A DNA stretch of 64,000 nucleotides. Source: Stercorarius parasiticus (Eukaryota; Chordata; Aves; Charadriiformes; Stercorariidae). The stretch covers positions 186,001 to 250,000 of the forward strand of contig VWZL01000592.1 of the NCBI GenBank assembly GCA_013396915.1, read 5' to 3'. This document shows, piece by piece, positions 35,927 through 46,843 of the stretch. A program made the translations under genes and the position numbers. The notes under the pieces were generated by a model, which worked only from the letters and a program-made list of their open reading frames with translations, had not been told where the DNA came from and ran no database searches. Numbering within the stretch: position 1 is the stretch's first letter; each line of letters opens with the position of its first letter.

Positions 35927-38900
35927 AGTTGGCTATAAATTTTTTTCCCACAGAAAAATATTTTTGCCTCAAAATGCTGTCAAATGAGCAAAAGACATAT
36001 CCAAAAAGAAACAAGTGTTTTCTCTTCCAATTGCCTATACTGAAAGAAGCCACACCCCCCAAAAAGAACCCCTAAGAGTAAATCTGATGTTGATATTTGT
36101 GAACTCCGTAGCAGAGTACAGTAAATGGCATTCCGCTGCACCTCCAAAGCCCCGAAGAGGTGACTGATGTACAACTTGATGTGGTGAAAGGTTGGAATTT
36201 GTAAGTGTGAAATCACCACACATCCATTATTGAAAGTGTTTTCTCTTCACTTTGGTCTCCATGCTTTTTTTAAAATCTACTCAGAAGTAAGTTGTATGAT
36301 CCTGCAAAAGATATTATGCATTTATTTATAAGAATAATTAAAAAAAAAAAATAACAAAGGGGAAAATAGTAGAAGAGAATCTATTGATTCAATATTTTTT
36401 TAATATTTATAGAACAAGATTTCTAGTTAACTGGAATTAAATATTTGTTATAAAACTTGTTCACAGGAGAAATGAGTACTTTTCATTGTTTTCAGTTCAG
36501 CATGAAAAAATATTTTGACATATTAGTGCCTTCCACACAATCTAAAAACGGGGTTTTAGAAATGAAGTAAATGTTCCCAGGCGTCAGAATTTCAGTTTTT
36601 TGACCAATGCCACAAATATGTATGTTTGTTGCTGTTGTTTATGTTAAGGATCATTTTCACTACCTTCTGATTAAGAACAAAATTTAATTAGAATTCATAT
36701 TAACTATTAATTTTGTCATACAAATATAATTTCAAAAGTAAAAATATTGTCATTGCAACTGAAAAAAATAGTGCAAATACAGATTTAAAGATATTTAAAT
36801 TTCTCAATGTGTTTCATCTCAAGCTCCATTTTTATTTGTCTAACAAAAAATTGCTAAGGAAAAGTATAATCACTTAAAATTATTTGAACTGACATGATTT
36901 CTACTAGATACACATGCATATTTATCTAGCGTAAGCTTTAGGAAATGATTTATCTTTATGTTAATAAACTGTAATGATCCGTTCCAATCAGCTTTATCTT
37001 AATGTAGTTTTCTCCATTCCTGGTGATGGGATTCCTACCAGCTGACCTGTAATAAAAGGCAGTTGCATTAGGCACCTAATCAAAGCTCTCATAGAACAGC
37101 ACAGCACATTTTGAAATGAAAAACCTTTCAGGGGGAGGATCGGTATTACTTAGGCAATACCATAAAATCTATTACCAAACATGAAGTATAATGAAGCATG
37201 ACAGCCATAAAAGGTGGAATGAAAATGTTCATTTAATAAGAAGAATGGATTTGCTTTCTTGGAGCTTTCCACTAAATTTTTTTTTGGTTCTTTTTTGAGC
37301 ATTTAACTCCCATTTGGTTAGTTGGGTCTGTCCTTTTCTGTCAGCGGTGTTTCCCTTTGGCATGCAAACTACCAAATCAACGTGATTAATAAGGTTTGTA
37401 ACATGGCAGTTGTATGACAGTTACAGAACCGTTCCCTCCAGCCTGTACTTTAAGGTTAATCTGAGGCCAAGTTCATTTCATTCTAGACTAAGCTACCCAG
37501 GCAGGAGGCTGTTCCATGCCTAACCCTCGTGGTCCTTGTGGGTGTTTCCCACTTTATGAACACCATCCTGAAAGGGGAAGGCAAGAGGGGAGAGGCATGG
37601 AGATTTTAGTGGGAACTGACTACATCCTACACTTTATTTCATGAGCTTAGGAGGTAAAGGAAGGAAATAGTCAATCACTCTTTGGAAGTCTGTCCTAGGG
37701 TAGTGTGGAGACAAGACTAGAGGCAGACTTTCTTTAGAAGCTCTTTGAGGTACACAGTTAAGATGACTTTTGATACTTGAGCACAGCTAACTCTAAAAGC
37801 CCATAACCTGCCTGTTGCATAAAAAAGCTATGGACCTCACAAGGTTTCTCCCTGTTTTACATTGTCAGTGAAGTACCCATGATATACCAGGGGAGAGGAA
37901 AAGATACAAAATTTGGTCTTTCAATGTTGATGTAAAAAACGAGCCTTGACAATAGTACTCTCTGTAAGGCTTCCAGGGTTTGGTACACAAGCTGAGAATG
38001 AACCGCGTTAAAACACAATTGCAGAAGTAACGTGAGACAGTGAGAGGATGATTTTTAGAAAACTTTGAAATATATTGATCCTATAAAAAAAAGATAATTT
38101 CTGTCTAGGCCAATATGCAACATGCACTGGTGTTTGACTTAAAAGTTATAAAAGAGTTGAGGTTGTTGGTTTTGGTTTTGTTTTAATAAAGATTAGAGGG
38201 AATCTAACAAGGGAATAAGAGAACACAGTCTGAGATGATTCATCCTCTAAAAGTAAAATCTTCATCCTCAAAAAAATGAAAGAATTCAATAAACCTCAGA
38301 TAGGAAACATCAAAGAATAATCTCTCCACACAAATACAGACCTAAAAATAGACAACTAGATCAAAGGAAAACAAGTGTTTCTATCATACTAGAAGTCTAT
38401 AAATACTGGAAATGTATAAAGTAAGACGAATGAACTGAAGGAAATGATTTGAAGTGAGGATATGGACATAATAAGCATGGAAAAACTTGGACTGAGAAAC
38501 GGATCACTTACATGCCTTGAGAAACAAGTAGATAATATATAGGACTGACAAAGTAGATCGGGCTGCTAGTGAAATGTTTACTAAGTTAAAGAAAGCTTAG
38601 AGTTAAATATGGTAAATATATTAACCATAACAATTACCACAATTTATGTGAACCAAAAAGTCATGTTTAGATTAAAGGAATATATTATTTGGCTTATCTT
38701 ACATCATCACGTGTCCATGATAGTGACACAGAAATTACAACATTATGGTGACTACAAGGAAAAAGAACACAATAACATTTGGACAATTTAATTAACCCTC
38801 AGATTACCTGAGAAAAAGTAACAATGAGTTATGATAAAGAGTTAAATAGTGAGATACCTAAATGACTGCTTTGTGAAATAACCAAGAGGAGGATATGTCT

Positions 38901-39261
38901 AGTTCAAAATGCAGTAGCTGAAGCTGCAGTGGCATACTCTTTAAATAGTCCGCCGCTCTCTCAGACTTCACTCATTCAAAATCCCAGTATGATTGTAAAG
39001 TTCTTACTCATCCCTAAACCATGTCAACTTCATACAAGAGAAACTTCAGGAAAAAAAAAACAAACAAAAAACAGGAAAGCATGGTAAAAGCAAACTAGGA
39101 GGAGTAATTAAATTGAAAAAAAATGTATGAAAAGACAACACTGCTTAAAAGCGTCATGATAGAAGAAACGTATGACCTCTGGCAAAAAGGTGTTAAAAAA
39201 AATCAAAGAAATAAAACCAGACCACACGGTTCTGTGGCAGAGCAAAGAAGGCTTTTAGAGC

Positions 39262-39650
39262 ATGAGAGCAGCCATGCTGAGCCAGACCAAAGGTCGGCCA
39301 AGCCTCATGTCCCACTTCCACCAATGGCGATGACAACCAGATTTCGAAGGAAGATCAAAATTATGATGCATGCAGTGAATACTCTCTGAAGTCCTCAGTG
39401 ATTTACTATTCAGGAGCTTCTTGAAACAGAAATGGTCTTTTAGTAGAATCAGGTCTCTGATATTTCTGTCTAAAATCTCAAAGGGATATTTTTGACCATG
39501 AAGTAGTCCAGTTGCTTTTTCAATGCATGTAAACCTTTATCATCCACAATATTCTGAGCAAAATTCTTCCAAAGTGTAACCCATGGAGATGCAGCTGCCT
39601 GCAACTTAACACCCAGGTTTTGCTCAGTTTTACTGAGTAACCTGTTTTTC
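39262..39650 (-). mobile_element. Ancient CR1, 3' portion
   Basis: The plus strand reads CATGCTGAGCCAGACCAAAG, the reverse complement of the 3' region of an old amniote CR1 subfamily also common in turtles and crocodilians. The diverged continuation reaches about 39650. With 40135-40575 it forms one minus-strand element whose 5'-ward part resumes after about 480 bp of unrelated DNA. The frame at 39123-39389 on the other strand is a shadow of this repeat. Confidence 0.7.
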
Positions 39651-40134
39651 AACTGTAAGGGGGTATGTAAGTTAACGCCTTAAAAGACAAGGAAAGTAAA
39701 ATACACAAACTGAAGCGAAAAGGTGACAATTAGCAACTTGGGGATTCAAGAAAAAAATACCGACATGAAACGACTGAAACCTATGGAAAAAGCATAGAAT
39801 CTGCTTTTTGAAAGCACCAAAGACCAACCCATGACAGAGCACAAGAGGGCTGACACTTCCCTACCACCATCCGACTGCTCATCCAGAGAGTCCTCGCATG
39901 TCTCACAGGCCCGTGGGCATGGGAATGGCAATCGTGGCTCCCTGTTGGGTGCACTAGCTGTTAAATAATTGCAGTGTGCTTGTAAGTGGTTCATATACTG
40001 CTTGCAGTGTCTTTTTGTGTACAGTAAAAAAATTCTTGAAGAAAAGTGAACTGGTGAGGGAGGGTTATCTACGCATTATGTAGAGAACTACCTCCTCTTT
40101 TTTTTTTCTTTTTTTGCTTTGAACCTACCACCTG
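39651..40134. other. Unassigned segment between two parts of one ancient CR1
   Basis: About 480 bp not recognised as CR1. It is either an insertion into the old element or CR1 sequence decayed beyond recognition. Composition is more GC-rich at about 39830-39950. Confidence 0.4.
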
Positions 40135-40575
40135 CTAACAGCATGTGATGCTCTCATTCTTGCTTTGGAAGAGAAAACGAACCATCTGTCTCTTTTTATC
40201 TTTTTCTTTTCCCTTATGATTGTACAGATTTCTGTCAAAGCCTTCCCTCAATTGTCACTTTTCAGACTGAATAGTCGTGGTCTATTTATGAATCCCTTTG
40301 ACTGCCATTCTATATTTTTGATTATTCTTGGTGCCTTTCTGTGAACCTCTTCCAGTTCTGTTACACCCTTTTTTAGATTTTGGGATAACACCTTTTACAC
40401 TGATATGATTATGTTTTCTGTTTTCTTTTCTACTCTTTTCTTAATAATTCCTAACATTCAATTTACCTTTCTGACCACTGCTGAGCACTGAGCTGACATT
40501 TTCGTGGAGCTATTCATCATAACTCTAAGATCCCATTCCTCAATGATAGCAGTCAATACAGAGCACCTCACTAAA
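40135..40575 (-). mobile_element. Ancient CR1, RT C-terminal region
   Basis: Long collinear similarity to the 3' coding part of an old amniote CR1 in reverse complement. On the plus strand, CTTTTCAGACTGAATAGTCG (about 40258), GTGAACCTCTTCCAGTTCTG (about 40341), CTTAATAATTCCTAACATTC (about 40439) and TCTAAGATCCCATTCC (about 40525) appear in the expected order. No open frame is left. Confidence 0.85.
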
Positions 40576-40727
40576 GATGAAAGTATCTTTTAAAAGTAGA
40601 ATTTGTATCCAGACAAGGAAAATAAAAAAGAACATAAGCTCTGTCATTTTAAATGTAAAAGCAAAAAAGGATGCTGAAAAAGGAATGGGCTTCTAAATGA
40701 GTAAAACTAATATTAAAATATATACAT
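40576..40727. other. AT-rich spacer before LTR copy A3
   Basis: Short AT-rich sequence, possibly the decayed continuation of one of the neighbouring old CR1 elements. No feature recognised. Confidence 0.4.
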
Positions 40728-41070
40728 TGTATTTCATTTACATGGAAAGATTTTGGTAGTGGAAGGGCTGCAAGGCCTCTGTGAGAAGAGACCAGGGGAT
40801 GCCCCCATGTTGGACACAGCCAGTCCCAGCCACCTCCAAAATGGACTCACCACTGGACAAAGCTGAACCCATCAGTGATGGTGGTAGTGTCTCTGTGATA
40901 AAATTTTTAACAAGAGGGAGAAAATACTGCACTGTGAGTGGGAGAGAGAAGTGAGAAAATGTGAGAGAAACTCTGCAGACACCGAGGTCAATGAAGAAGG
41001 AGGGGGAGGAGGTGCTCCAGGCATTGGAGCAGAGATTCCCCTGCAGCCCATGGTGAAGACCATGGTGAGG
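40728..41070 (+). mobile_element. ERV family A LTR (copy A3), left part
   Basis: Starts TGTATTTCATTTACATGG, matching TGTATTGCATTTGCATGG at 61966, and is collinear with that copy to CCATGGTGAGG at 41070. There the CR1 element interrupts it. The right part resumes at 42767. It is 3'-truncated, so no TSD can be checked. Confidence 0.85.
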
Positions 41071-41075
41071 GACTG

Positions 41076-42678
41076 GTGGAAGACACTAAGGTTGGGGGCA
41101 CCCTTGGCTGTAGTGATCATGAGAAGATAGAGTTCAAGATCGTCGGCGGTACTCACAAATCAACAAGAAGTAAAATTGGAACCTTGAACTTCAGGAGGGC
41201 TAACTTTGACCTCTTCAAGAAACTGCTTGGAGACATCCCATGGGCTAGTGCTCCGGAAGGCAGGGGGGCTCAAGAGAGCTAGTTGGTATTCAAACACCAC
41301 TTTCTCCAAGCTCAGGATCGGTGCATCCCTAAGAGCAAGAAGTCGGCCGAGGGATGCAGGAGACCTGCATGGTTGAGCAGGGAGCTTCTGAAAAAGCTCA
41401 AGTGGAAGAAGGAAGTTTACAGTATGTGGAAGAAGGGACTGACCCCTTGGGAAGATTACAAGAGTGTGCAGGGATGAAGGATGAAACGAGGAAAGCCAAG
41501 GCCTCCTTGGAATTAAACCTGGCCAGCGATGTCAAACTCAACAGGAAGGGCTTCACCAAGTATATTGGAGGCAAAAGGAAAACTAGAAAAGTTGTGGGCC
41601 CGCTGTTGAATGAGACAGGAGCCATGGTGACAGAGGATGTGGAGAAGGCAGAGTTCCTGAATGCCTTCTTTGCTTTGGTCTTTACTGCTCGGCCCAGCCC
41701 TCAGGAGTCCCAGACTTTGGAGAAAGTAACAGGGAAAGAGGAAGACTTCCCCTTGGTCAAGGAAGATCAAGTGAAAGATCAATTAGGTCAATTAGACATC
41801 CACAAGTCCACGGGTCCTGATGGGATCCATCCGAGAGTGCTGAGGGAGCTGGCAGAAGTCACTGCCGGGTTGGTCTCCATAATCTTTGAAAGGTCCTGCA
41901 GAACAGGTGAGGTGCCTGAGGACTGGAGGAAAGCCAATGTCACTCCAGTCTTCAAAAGGGGCAAGAAGGAGGACCTGGGGAACTACAGGCTGGTAAGCCT
42001 CACCTCCATCCCTGGAAAGATGATGGAACAGCTCATTCTGGGNNNNNNNNNNNNNNNNNNNNNNNNNNNNNNNNNNNNNNNNNNNNNNNNNNNNNNNNNN
42101 NNNNNNNNNNNNNNNNNNNNNNNNNNNNNNNNNNNNNNNNNNNNNNNNNNNNNNNNNNNNNNNNNNNNNNNNNNNNNNNNNNNNNNNNNNNNNNNNNNNN
42201 NNNNNNNNNNNNNNNNNNNNNNNNNNNNNNNNNNNNNNNNNNNNNNNNNNNNNNNNNNNNNNNNNNNNNNNNNNNNNNNNNNNNNNNNNNNNNNNNNNNN
42301 NNNNNNNNNNNNNNNNNNNNNNNNNNNNNNNNNNNNNNNNNNNNNNNNNNNNNNNNNNNNNNNNNNNNNNNNNNNNNNNNNNNNNNNNNNNNNNNNNNNN
42401 NNNNNNNNNNNCTGAGGGGGAATCTTATCAATGTTTATAAATACTTAAAGGGTGGGTGTCAGGAGGATGGGGCCAGGCTCTTTTCAATGGTGCCTGGCAA
42501 CAGGACAAGAGGTTATGGGCACAAACTTGAACATAGGAAGTTCCACCTAAACATAAGGAACTTCTTTACTTTGAGGGTGGCAGAGCACTGGCACAGGCTG
42601 CCCAGAGAGGTGGTGGAGTCTCCGTCTCTGGAGACATTCAAAACCTGCCTGGACGTGTTCCTGTGCAACCTGTTCTAG
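41076..42678 (+). pseudogene. CR1 ORF2 (endonuclease/reverse transcriptase) pseudogene
   Basis: Degenerate coding part of the CR1 above. The frame from 41076 gives the end of the endonuclease (SDHE, then DFRRA-like NFRRANFDLFKKLL). It is broken by an in-frame TAG at 41280-41282 where the family has a tryptophan (QESW). The same frame continues to 41477 (RPAWLSRELLKKLK) and then a frameshift near 41470 moves it to the next frame. There KAKASLELNLASDVK, VGPLLNETGA, LDIHKSTGPDGIHPRVLREL and VPEDWRKANVTPVFK (RT blocks) follow up to the gap at 42043. After the gap [24 protein letters not shown] and [16 protein letters not shown] run to the stop at 42678. The RT catalytic centre would lie in the gap. 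One stop plus one frameshift make it inactive as read. Confidence 0.9.
42043..42411. other. Assembly gap, 369 N, inside CR1 ORF2
   Basis: Undetermined bases between the 'MEQLIL' block and the 'LRGNLINVY' block of the CR1 polymerase. In intact CR1 these blocks are, from my knowledge of the family, roughly 0.9-1 kb apart. The gap length is therefore too short unless the element has an internal deletion. Confidence 0.98.
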
Positions 42679-42766
42679 GTGACCCTGCTCTGGCAGGGGG
42701 GTTGGACTAGATGATCTCCAGAGGTCCCTTCCAACCCTACGATTCTGTGATTTTGTGATTCTGTAA

Positions 42767-43425
42767 GGCAGGCTGTCCCTCGGCAGCCCATGGGGGTCCA
42801 CTGTGGAGCACAGATCCACCTGCAGCCATAGAGGACCCCACACCAGAGCAGGTGGAAGTGCCCTAAAGGAAGCTGCAGTCTGTAGAAAGCCCGCACTAGA
42901 GCAGGCTCCTGGCAGAAGCTGCAGGTCATGGAGAGGAGTCTACAGTGGATCAGGTTTGCTGGCAGGACATGGGGCGCTGTGGGGGACCCACGCTAGAGCA
43001 GTCTGTTCCTGAAGGACTGCAGCCCATGCAAAGGACTCACACTGGAGCAAGTCATGAAGAGCTGTAGCTCATGGAAAGGACTCACCTTGGAGCAGGGGAA
43101 AACCATAAGGAGGAAGGAGCAGCAGAGATGAAGTGTTATGAACTGACCACAACTCCCATTCCCTGCTCTGCTCAGGGTAGGGGGTAGAAGAGTCAACAGT
43201 GAAGTTGAGCCTGCGAAGAAATGGGGTATGGGTGGAAGGTATTTTTAGATTTGTTCTTATTTTTCATTGTCCTACTCCGTTGAATAAATAAATTAAATGT
43301 ATTTTCCCGAATTCAAGTGTGCTTTGCCCATGATGATAACCAACGGGTGATCTCCCTGACTATTTTGACCCACAAGCTCTTCAAACATATTTTCTCCCCC
43401 TGTCCTGCTGAGGAGGAGATGATCA
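42767..43425 (+). mobile_element. ERV family A LTR (copy A3), right part
   Basis: Resumes directly after the CR1 with GGCAGGCTGTCCC and stays collinear with 62310-63000 of the intact copy. It includes repeated GGAGCAG units and an AATAAA signal at 43283-43288. It stops near 43425, about 60-70 bp before the expected CACCACA terminus. The short frames on both strands here are not genes. Confidence 0.85.
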
Positions 43426-44640
43426 ATGTGTAAAAAGAACAGAAAAGATGTGGCCACAGCAGAAAAGCCAACTGAGTATTTTGCATCAGTGTTGACCACG
43501 TAAGTCAGAGGGAGCTTTTCCTATGACAACTGAGTCATTGAAACAGTCTTAGTCTGAAGTGTCAGTGGAAGAGGTTTCAGAATAAATTAATAAAATTAAG
43601 AGTAAAATATCTCCAGTACCATATGTTATTCATTCAAGAGCTCTAGAGGACCTCAAGTAGTAAATTGTGTAATTGTTAACTGTGGCATGTAATTTATTAC
43701 TGAAATTGCCATTAGTAAAGCAATAGCATTTGACAAAAGTTGCAGATTTAAAAACTGAACATTCAGGAAAACATAAGAAATTATAGGTCTGTACATTTGA
43801 CTTCTGTAGTCTGCAAATTGTTATAAACAGTTGGTAGATTAGCAGAAACCTAAATGTACATGGAGCAATAAGACATAAAAATAAGGCTCTTGTAGAGGGA
43901 AATCATACTTTACAAAACTTTTAGAGTTCTTTAAAGGATCAATAAGCATGCACATAAGCATGATCTAATTGGCATAGTGGTTTGGGATTTGAAAAAGCTT
44001 TTGACAAATTCCTGGAAAAAGAGAGAGATCTACGACAAGGTGGCAAGAAATACTGTTTCCACAGTGGAAGGATATTGCCATTGATATGGCTGAATGATTT
44101 CAGCTAGGACTAGTGGTATTCATCAAAAGAGATATTCTGTGGAGAGGTGACGTGGAAAAGTTTGCTAATGACAAAAATATTATTCACAGTAGTCAAAAGT
44201 GAAAGTAATTGCAAAAGCTTGCAGAAAGATCTCACAAAACTAATTGAGTGAATGAGGGAAGTTCAGTATTGCTAAGTGGAAATCAACACAAATGGAGGAA
44301 AAAAGATAACACTTACACAATTTGGGTCTTTACCTGTAATCTCGTGGTAAAAGCTCTTGGATGGCTCAGTGAAAAGATCTATCATAGTCAAAAAGACTTT
44401 ATTAGGAAATTATTAGGAATTATAAAATAAAAATAGAGAACAAAACTGTCACTGTACTGCTGCATAAACCCATGTTGGATTAAATACTTGAATACTCTCT
44501 GCAATTCTGGTCACCCAGTTAAAAATTACATAGTAGATTATTCTTGAAAAGTTGTCCTTCCCACTTCCGGGTGACATGTTTCAGATAAAATTAGAGGTGC
44601 TTCTCTTCACCTGTCCTCCTTAAAAAAAGGTAATTTATGA
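43426..44640 (+). mobile_element. Ancient CR1-clade LINE, RT region
   Basis: Old LINE with recognisable polymerase blocks in order but many stops. AEKPTEYFASVLT-like sequence at about 43460 matches 'AEAFNEFFASVFT'. NYRSVHLTSVVCKLL at about 43780 matches 'NYRPVSLTSVPGKLL'. WDLKKLLTN at about 43985 matches 'LDFKKAFDK'. KFANDKNI at about 44158 matches 'KFADDTKI'. The YCSLQFWSP-like end block is at about 44490. Divergence is far greater than for the CR1 at 41071. The catalytic 'FADD' is mutated to FAND. Confidence 0.75.
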
Positions 44641-44655
44641 GATAATGGAGTGAGG

Positions 44656-44656
44656 N
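44656..44656. other. Single undetermined base at duplication junction
   Basis: A lone N separates two head-to-tail, nearly identical 2,187-bp blocks. This is the pattern of two overlapping contigs joined without merging. Confidence 0.97.
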
Positions 44657-44954
44657 GGGGCCAGGCTCTTTTCAATGGTGCCCGGCAACAGGACAAGAGG
44701 TTATGGGCACAAACTTGAACATAGGAAGTTCCACCTAAACATAAGGAACTTCTTCACTTTGAGGGTGGCAGAGCACTGGCACAGGCTGCCCAGAGAGGTG
44801 GTGGAGTCTCCGTCTCTGGAGACATTCAAAACCTGCCTGGACGTGTTCCTGTGCAACCTGTTCTAGGTGACCCTGCTCTGGCAGGGGGGTTGGACTAGAT
44901 GATCTCCAGAGGTCCCTTCCAACCCTACGATTCTGTGATTTTGTGATTCTGTAA
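44657..44954 (+). mobile_element. CR1 3' end (duplicate block)
   Basis: Counterpart of 42469-42766, with the intact C-terminal frame of the CR1 polymerase and the same octamer tail. Confidence 0.9.
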
Positions 44955-45613
44955 GGCAGGCTGTCCCTCGGCAGCCCATGGGGGTCCACTGTGGAGCACA
45001 GATCCACCTGCAGCCATAGAGGACCCCACACCAGAGCAGGTGGAAGTGCCCTAAAGGAAGCTGCAGTCTGTAGAAAGCCCGCACTAGAGCAGGCTCCTGG
45101 CAGAAGCTGCAGGTCATGGAGAGGAGTCTACAGTGGATCAGGTTTGCTGGCAGGACATGGGGCGCTGTGGGGGACCCACGCTAGAGCAGTCTGTTCCTGA
45201 AGGACTGCAGCCCATGCAAAGGACTCACACTGGAGCAAGTCATGAAGAGCTGTAGCTCATGGAAAGGACTCACCTTGGAGCAGGGGAAAACCATAAGGAG
45301 GAAGGAGCAGCAGAGATGAAGTGTTATGAACTGACCACAACTCCCATTCCCTGCTCTGCTCAGGGTAGGGGGTAGAAGAGTCAACAGTGAAGTTGAGCCT
45401 GCGAAGAAATGGGGTATGGGTGGAAGGTATTTTTAGATTTGTTCTTATTTTTCATTGTCCTACTCTGTTGAATAAATAAATTAAATGTATTTTCCCGAAT
45501 TCAAGTGTGCTTTGCCCATGATGATAACCAACGGGTGATCTCCCTGACTATTTTGACCCACAAGCTCTTCAAACATATTTTCTCCCCCTGTCCTGCTGAG
45601 GAGGAGATGATCA
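44955..45613 (+). mobile_element. ERV family A LTR, right part (duplicate block)
   Basis: Counterpart of 42767-43425. It differs at 45466, where T replaces C. Confidence 0.85.
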
Positions 45614-46828
45614 ATGTGTAAAAAGAACAGAAAAGATGTGGCCACAGCAGAAAAGCCAACTGAGTATTTTGCATCAGTGTTGACCACGTAAGTCAGAGGG
45701 AGCTTTTCCTATGACAACTGAGTCATTGAAACAGTCTTAGTCTGAAGTGTCAGTGGAAGAGGTTTCAGAATAAATTAATAAAATTAAGAGTAAAATATCT
45801 CCAGTACCATATGTTATTCATTCAAGAGCTCTAGAGGACCTCAAGTAGTAAATTGTGTAATTGTTAACTGTGGCATGTAATTTATTACTGAAATTGCCAT
45901 TAGTAAAGCAATAGCATTTGACAAAAGTTGCAGATTTAAAAACTGAACATTCAGGAAAACATAAGAAATTATAGATCTGTACATTTGACTTCTGTAGTCT
46001 GCAAATTGTTATAAACAGTTGGTAGATTAGCAGAAACCTAAATGTACATGGAGCAATAAGACATAAAAATAAGGCTCTTGTAGAGGGAAATCATACTTTA
46101 CAAAACTTTTAGAGTTCTTTAAAGGATCAATAAGCATGCACATAAGCATGATCTAATTGGCATAGTGGTTTGGGATTTGAAAAAGCTTTTGACAAATTCC
46201 TGGAAAAAGAGAGAGATCTACGACAAGGTGGCAAGAAATACTGTTTCCACAGTGGAAGGATATTGCCATTGATATGGCTGAATGATTTCAGCTAGGACTA
46301 GTGGTATTCATCAAAAGAGATATTCTGTGGAGAGGTGACGTGGAAAAGTTTGCTAATGACAAAAATATTATTCACAGTAGTCAAAAGTGAAAGTAATTGC
46401 AAAAGCTTGCAGAAAGATCTCACAAAACTAATTGAGTGAATGAGGGAAGTTCAGTATTGCTAAGTGGAAATCAACACAAATGGAGGAAAAAAGATAACAC
46501 TTACACAATTTGGGTCTTTACCTGTAATCTCGTGGTAAAAGCTCTTGGATGGCTCAGTGAAAAGATCTATCATAGTCAAAAAGACTTTATTAGGAAATTA
46601 TTAGGAATTATAAAATAAAAATAGAGAACAAAACTGTCACTGTACTGCTGCATAAACCCATGTTGGATTAAATACTTGAATACTCTCTGCAATTCTGGTC
46701 ACCCAGTTAAAAATTACATAGTAGATTATTCTTGAAAAGTTGTCCTTCCCACTTCCGGGTGACATGTTTCAGATAAAATTAGAGGTGCTTCTCTTCACCT
46801 GTCCTCCTTAAAAAAAGGTAATTTATGA
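45614..46828 (+). mobile_element. Ancient CR1-clade LINE (duplicate block)
   Basis: Counterpart of 43426-44640. It differs at 45975 (A for G). It adds no independent element if the duplication is artefactual. Confidence 0.75.
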
Positions 46829-46843
46829 GATAATGGAGTGAGG

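Larger units (their letters stand above)
33663..39261. other. Long unique AT-rich stretch
   Basis: About 5.6 kb with no gene or transposon recognised. It contains a 12-bp perfect hairpin (35041-35073), a tandem 23-mer (35881-35926), T-rich tracts near 35610-35645 and 35689-35702, and AT-rich low-complexity patches. 36950-37140 is less biased in composition than its surroundings. Confidence 0.45.
41071..42766 (+). mobile_element. CR1 LINE inserted in LTR copy A3
   Basis: A relatively well preserved 5'-truncated CR1. It starts within the endonuclease domain (GGTLGCSDHEKIEF), continues through the linker and RT start, is cut by a 369-N gap, and resumes with the polymerase C-terminus, the stop and a 3' UTR. 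The tail is GGTTGGACTAGATGATCTCC, then CCTTCCAACCC and GATTCTGTGATTTTGTG octamers to 42766. It splits the family-A LTR cleanly: left flank ...ATGGTGAGG, right flank GGCAGGCTGTCCC. At most 2 bp (GG) are shared, in keeping with CR1's lack of a clear TSD. It must be younger than the LTR. Confidence 0.93.
42469..44655. repeat. First copy of 2,187-bp direct duplication
   Basis: From GGGGCCAGGCTC to GAGTGAGG, repeated at 44657-46843 with an offset of 2,188. I counted four differences by eye (42495, 42567, 43278, 43787). It spans the CR1 3' end, the right part of LTR A3 and an ancient CR1, so its ends ignore all element boundaries. Confidence 0.96.
44657..46843. repeat. Second copy of 2,187-bp duplication (probable unmerged overlap)
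   Basis: Near-identical to 42469-44655. It starts in the middle of the CR1 coding region and then runs into new unique sequence at 46844. About 0.2% difference is in the range of allelic variation, which favours haplotype or contig overlap over an ancient duplication. If it is false, the genome holds one copy. Confidence 0.93.

Noticed and set aside
41354..42415. 353-codon apparent ORF
   Set aside because: About a third of it is N. The real content is part of the CR1 ORF2 pseudogene, which is frame-shifted at its start.
42469..46843. Genuine segmental tandem duplication
   Set aside because: The exact junction at a lone N, nearly complete identity and nearby gap make an assembly overlap more likely. 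It is kept as a finding because reads could show otherwise.
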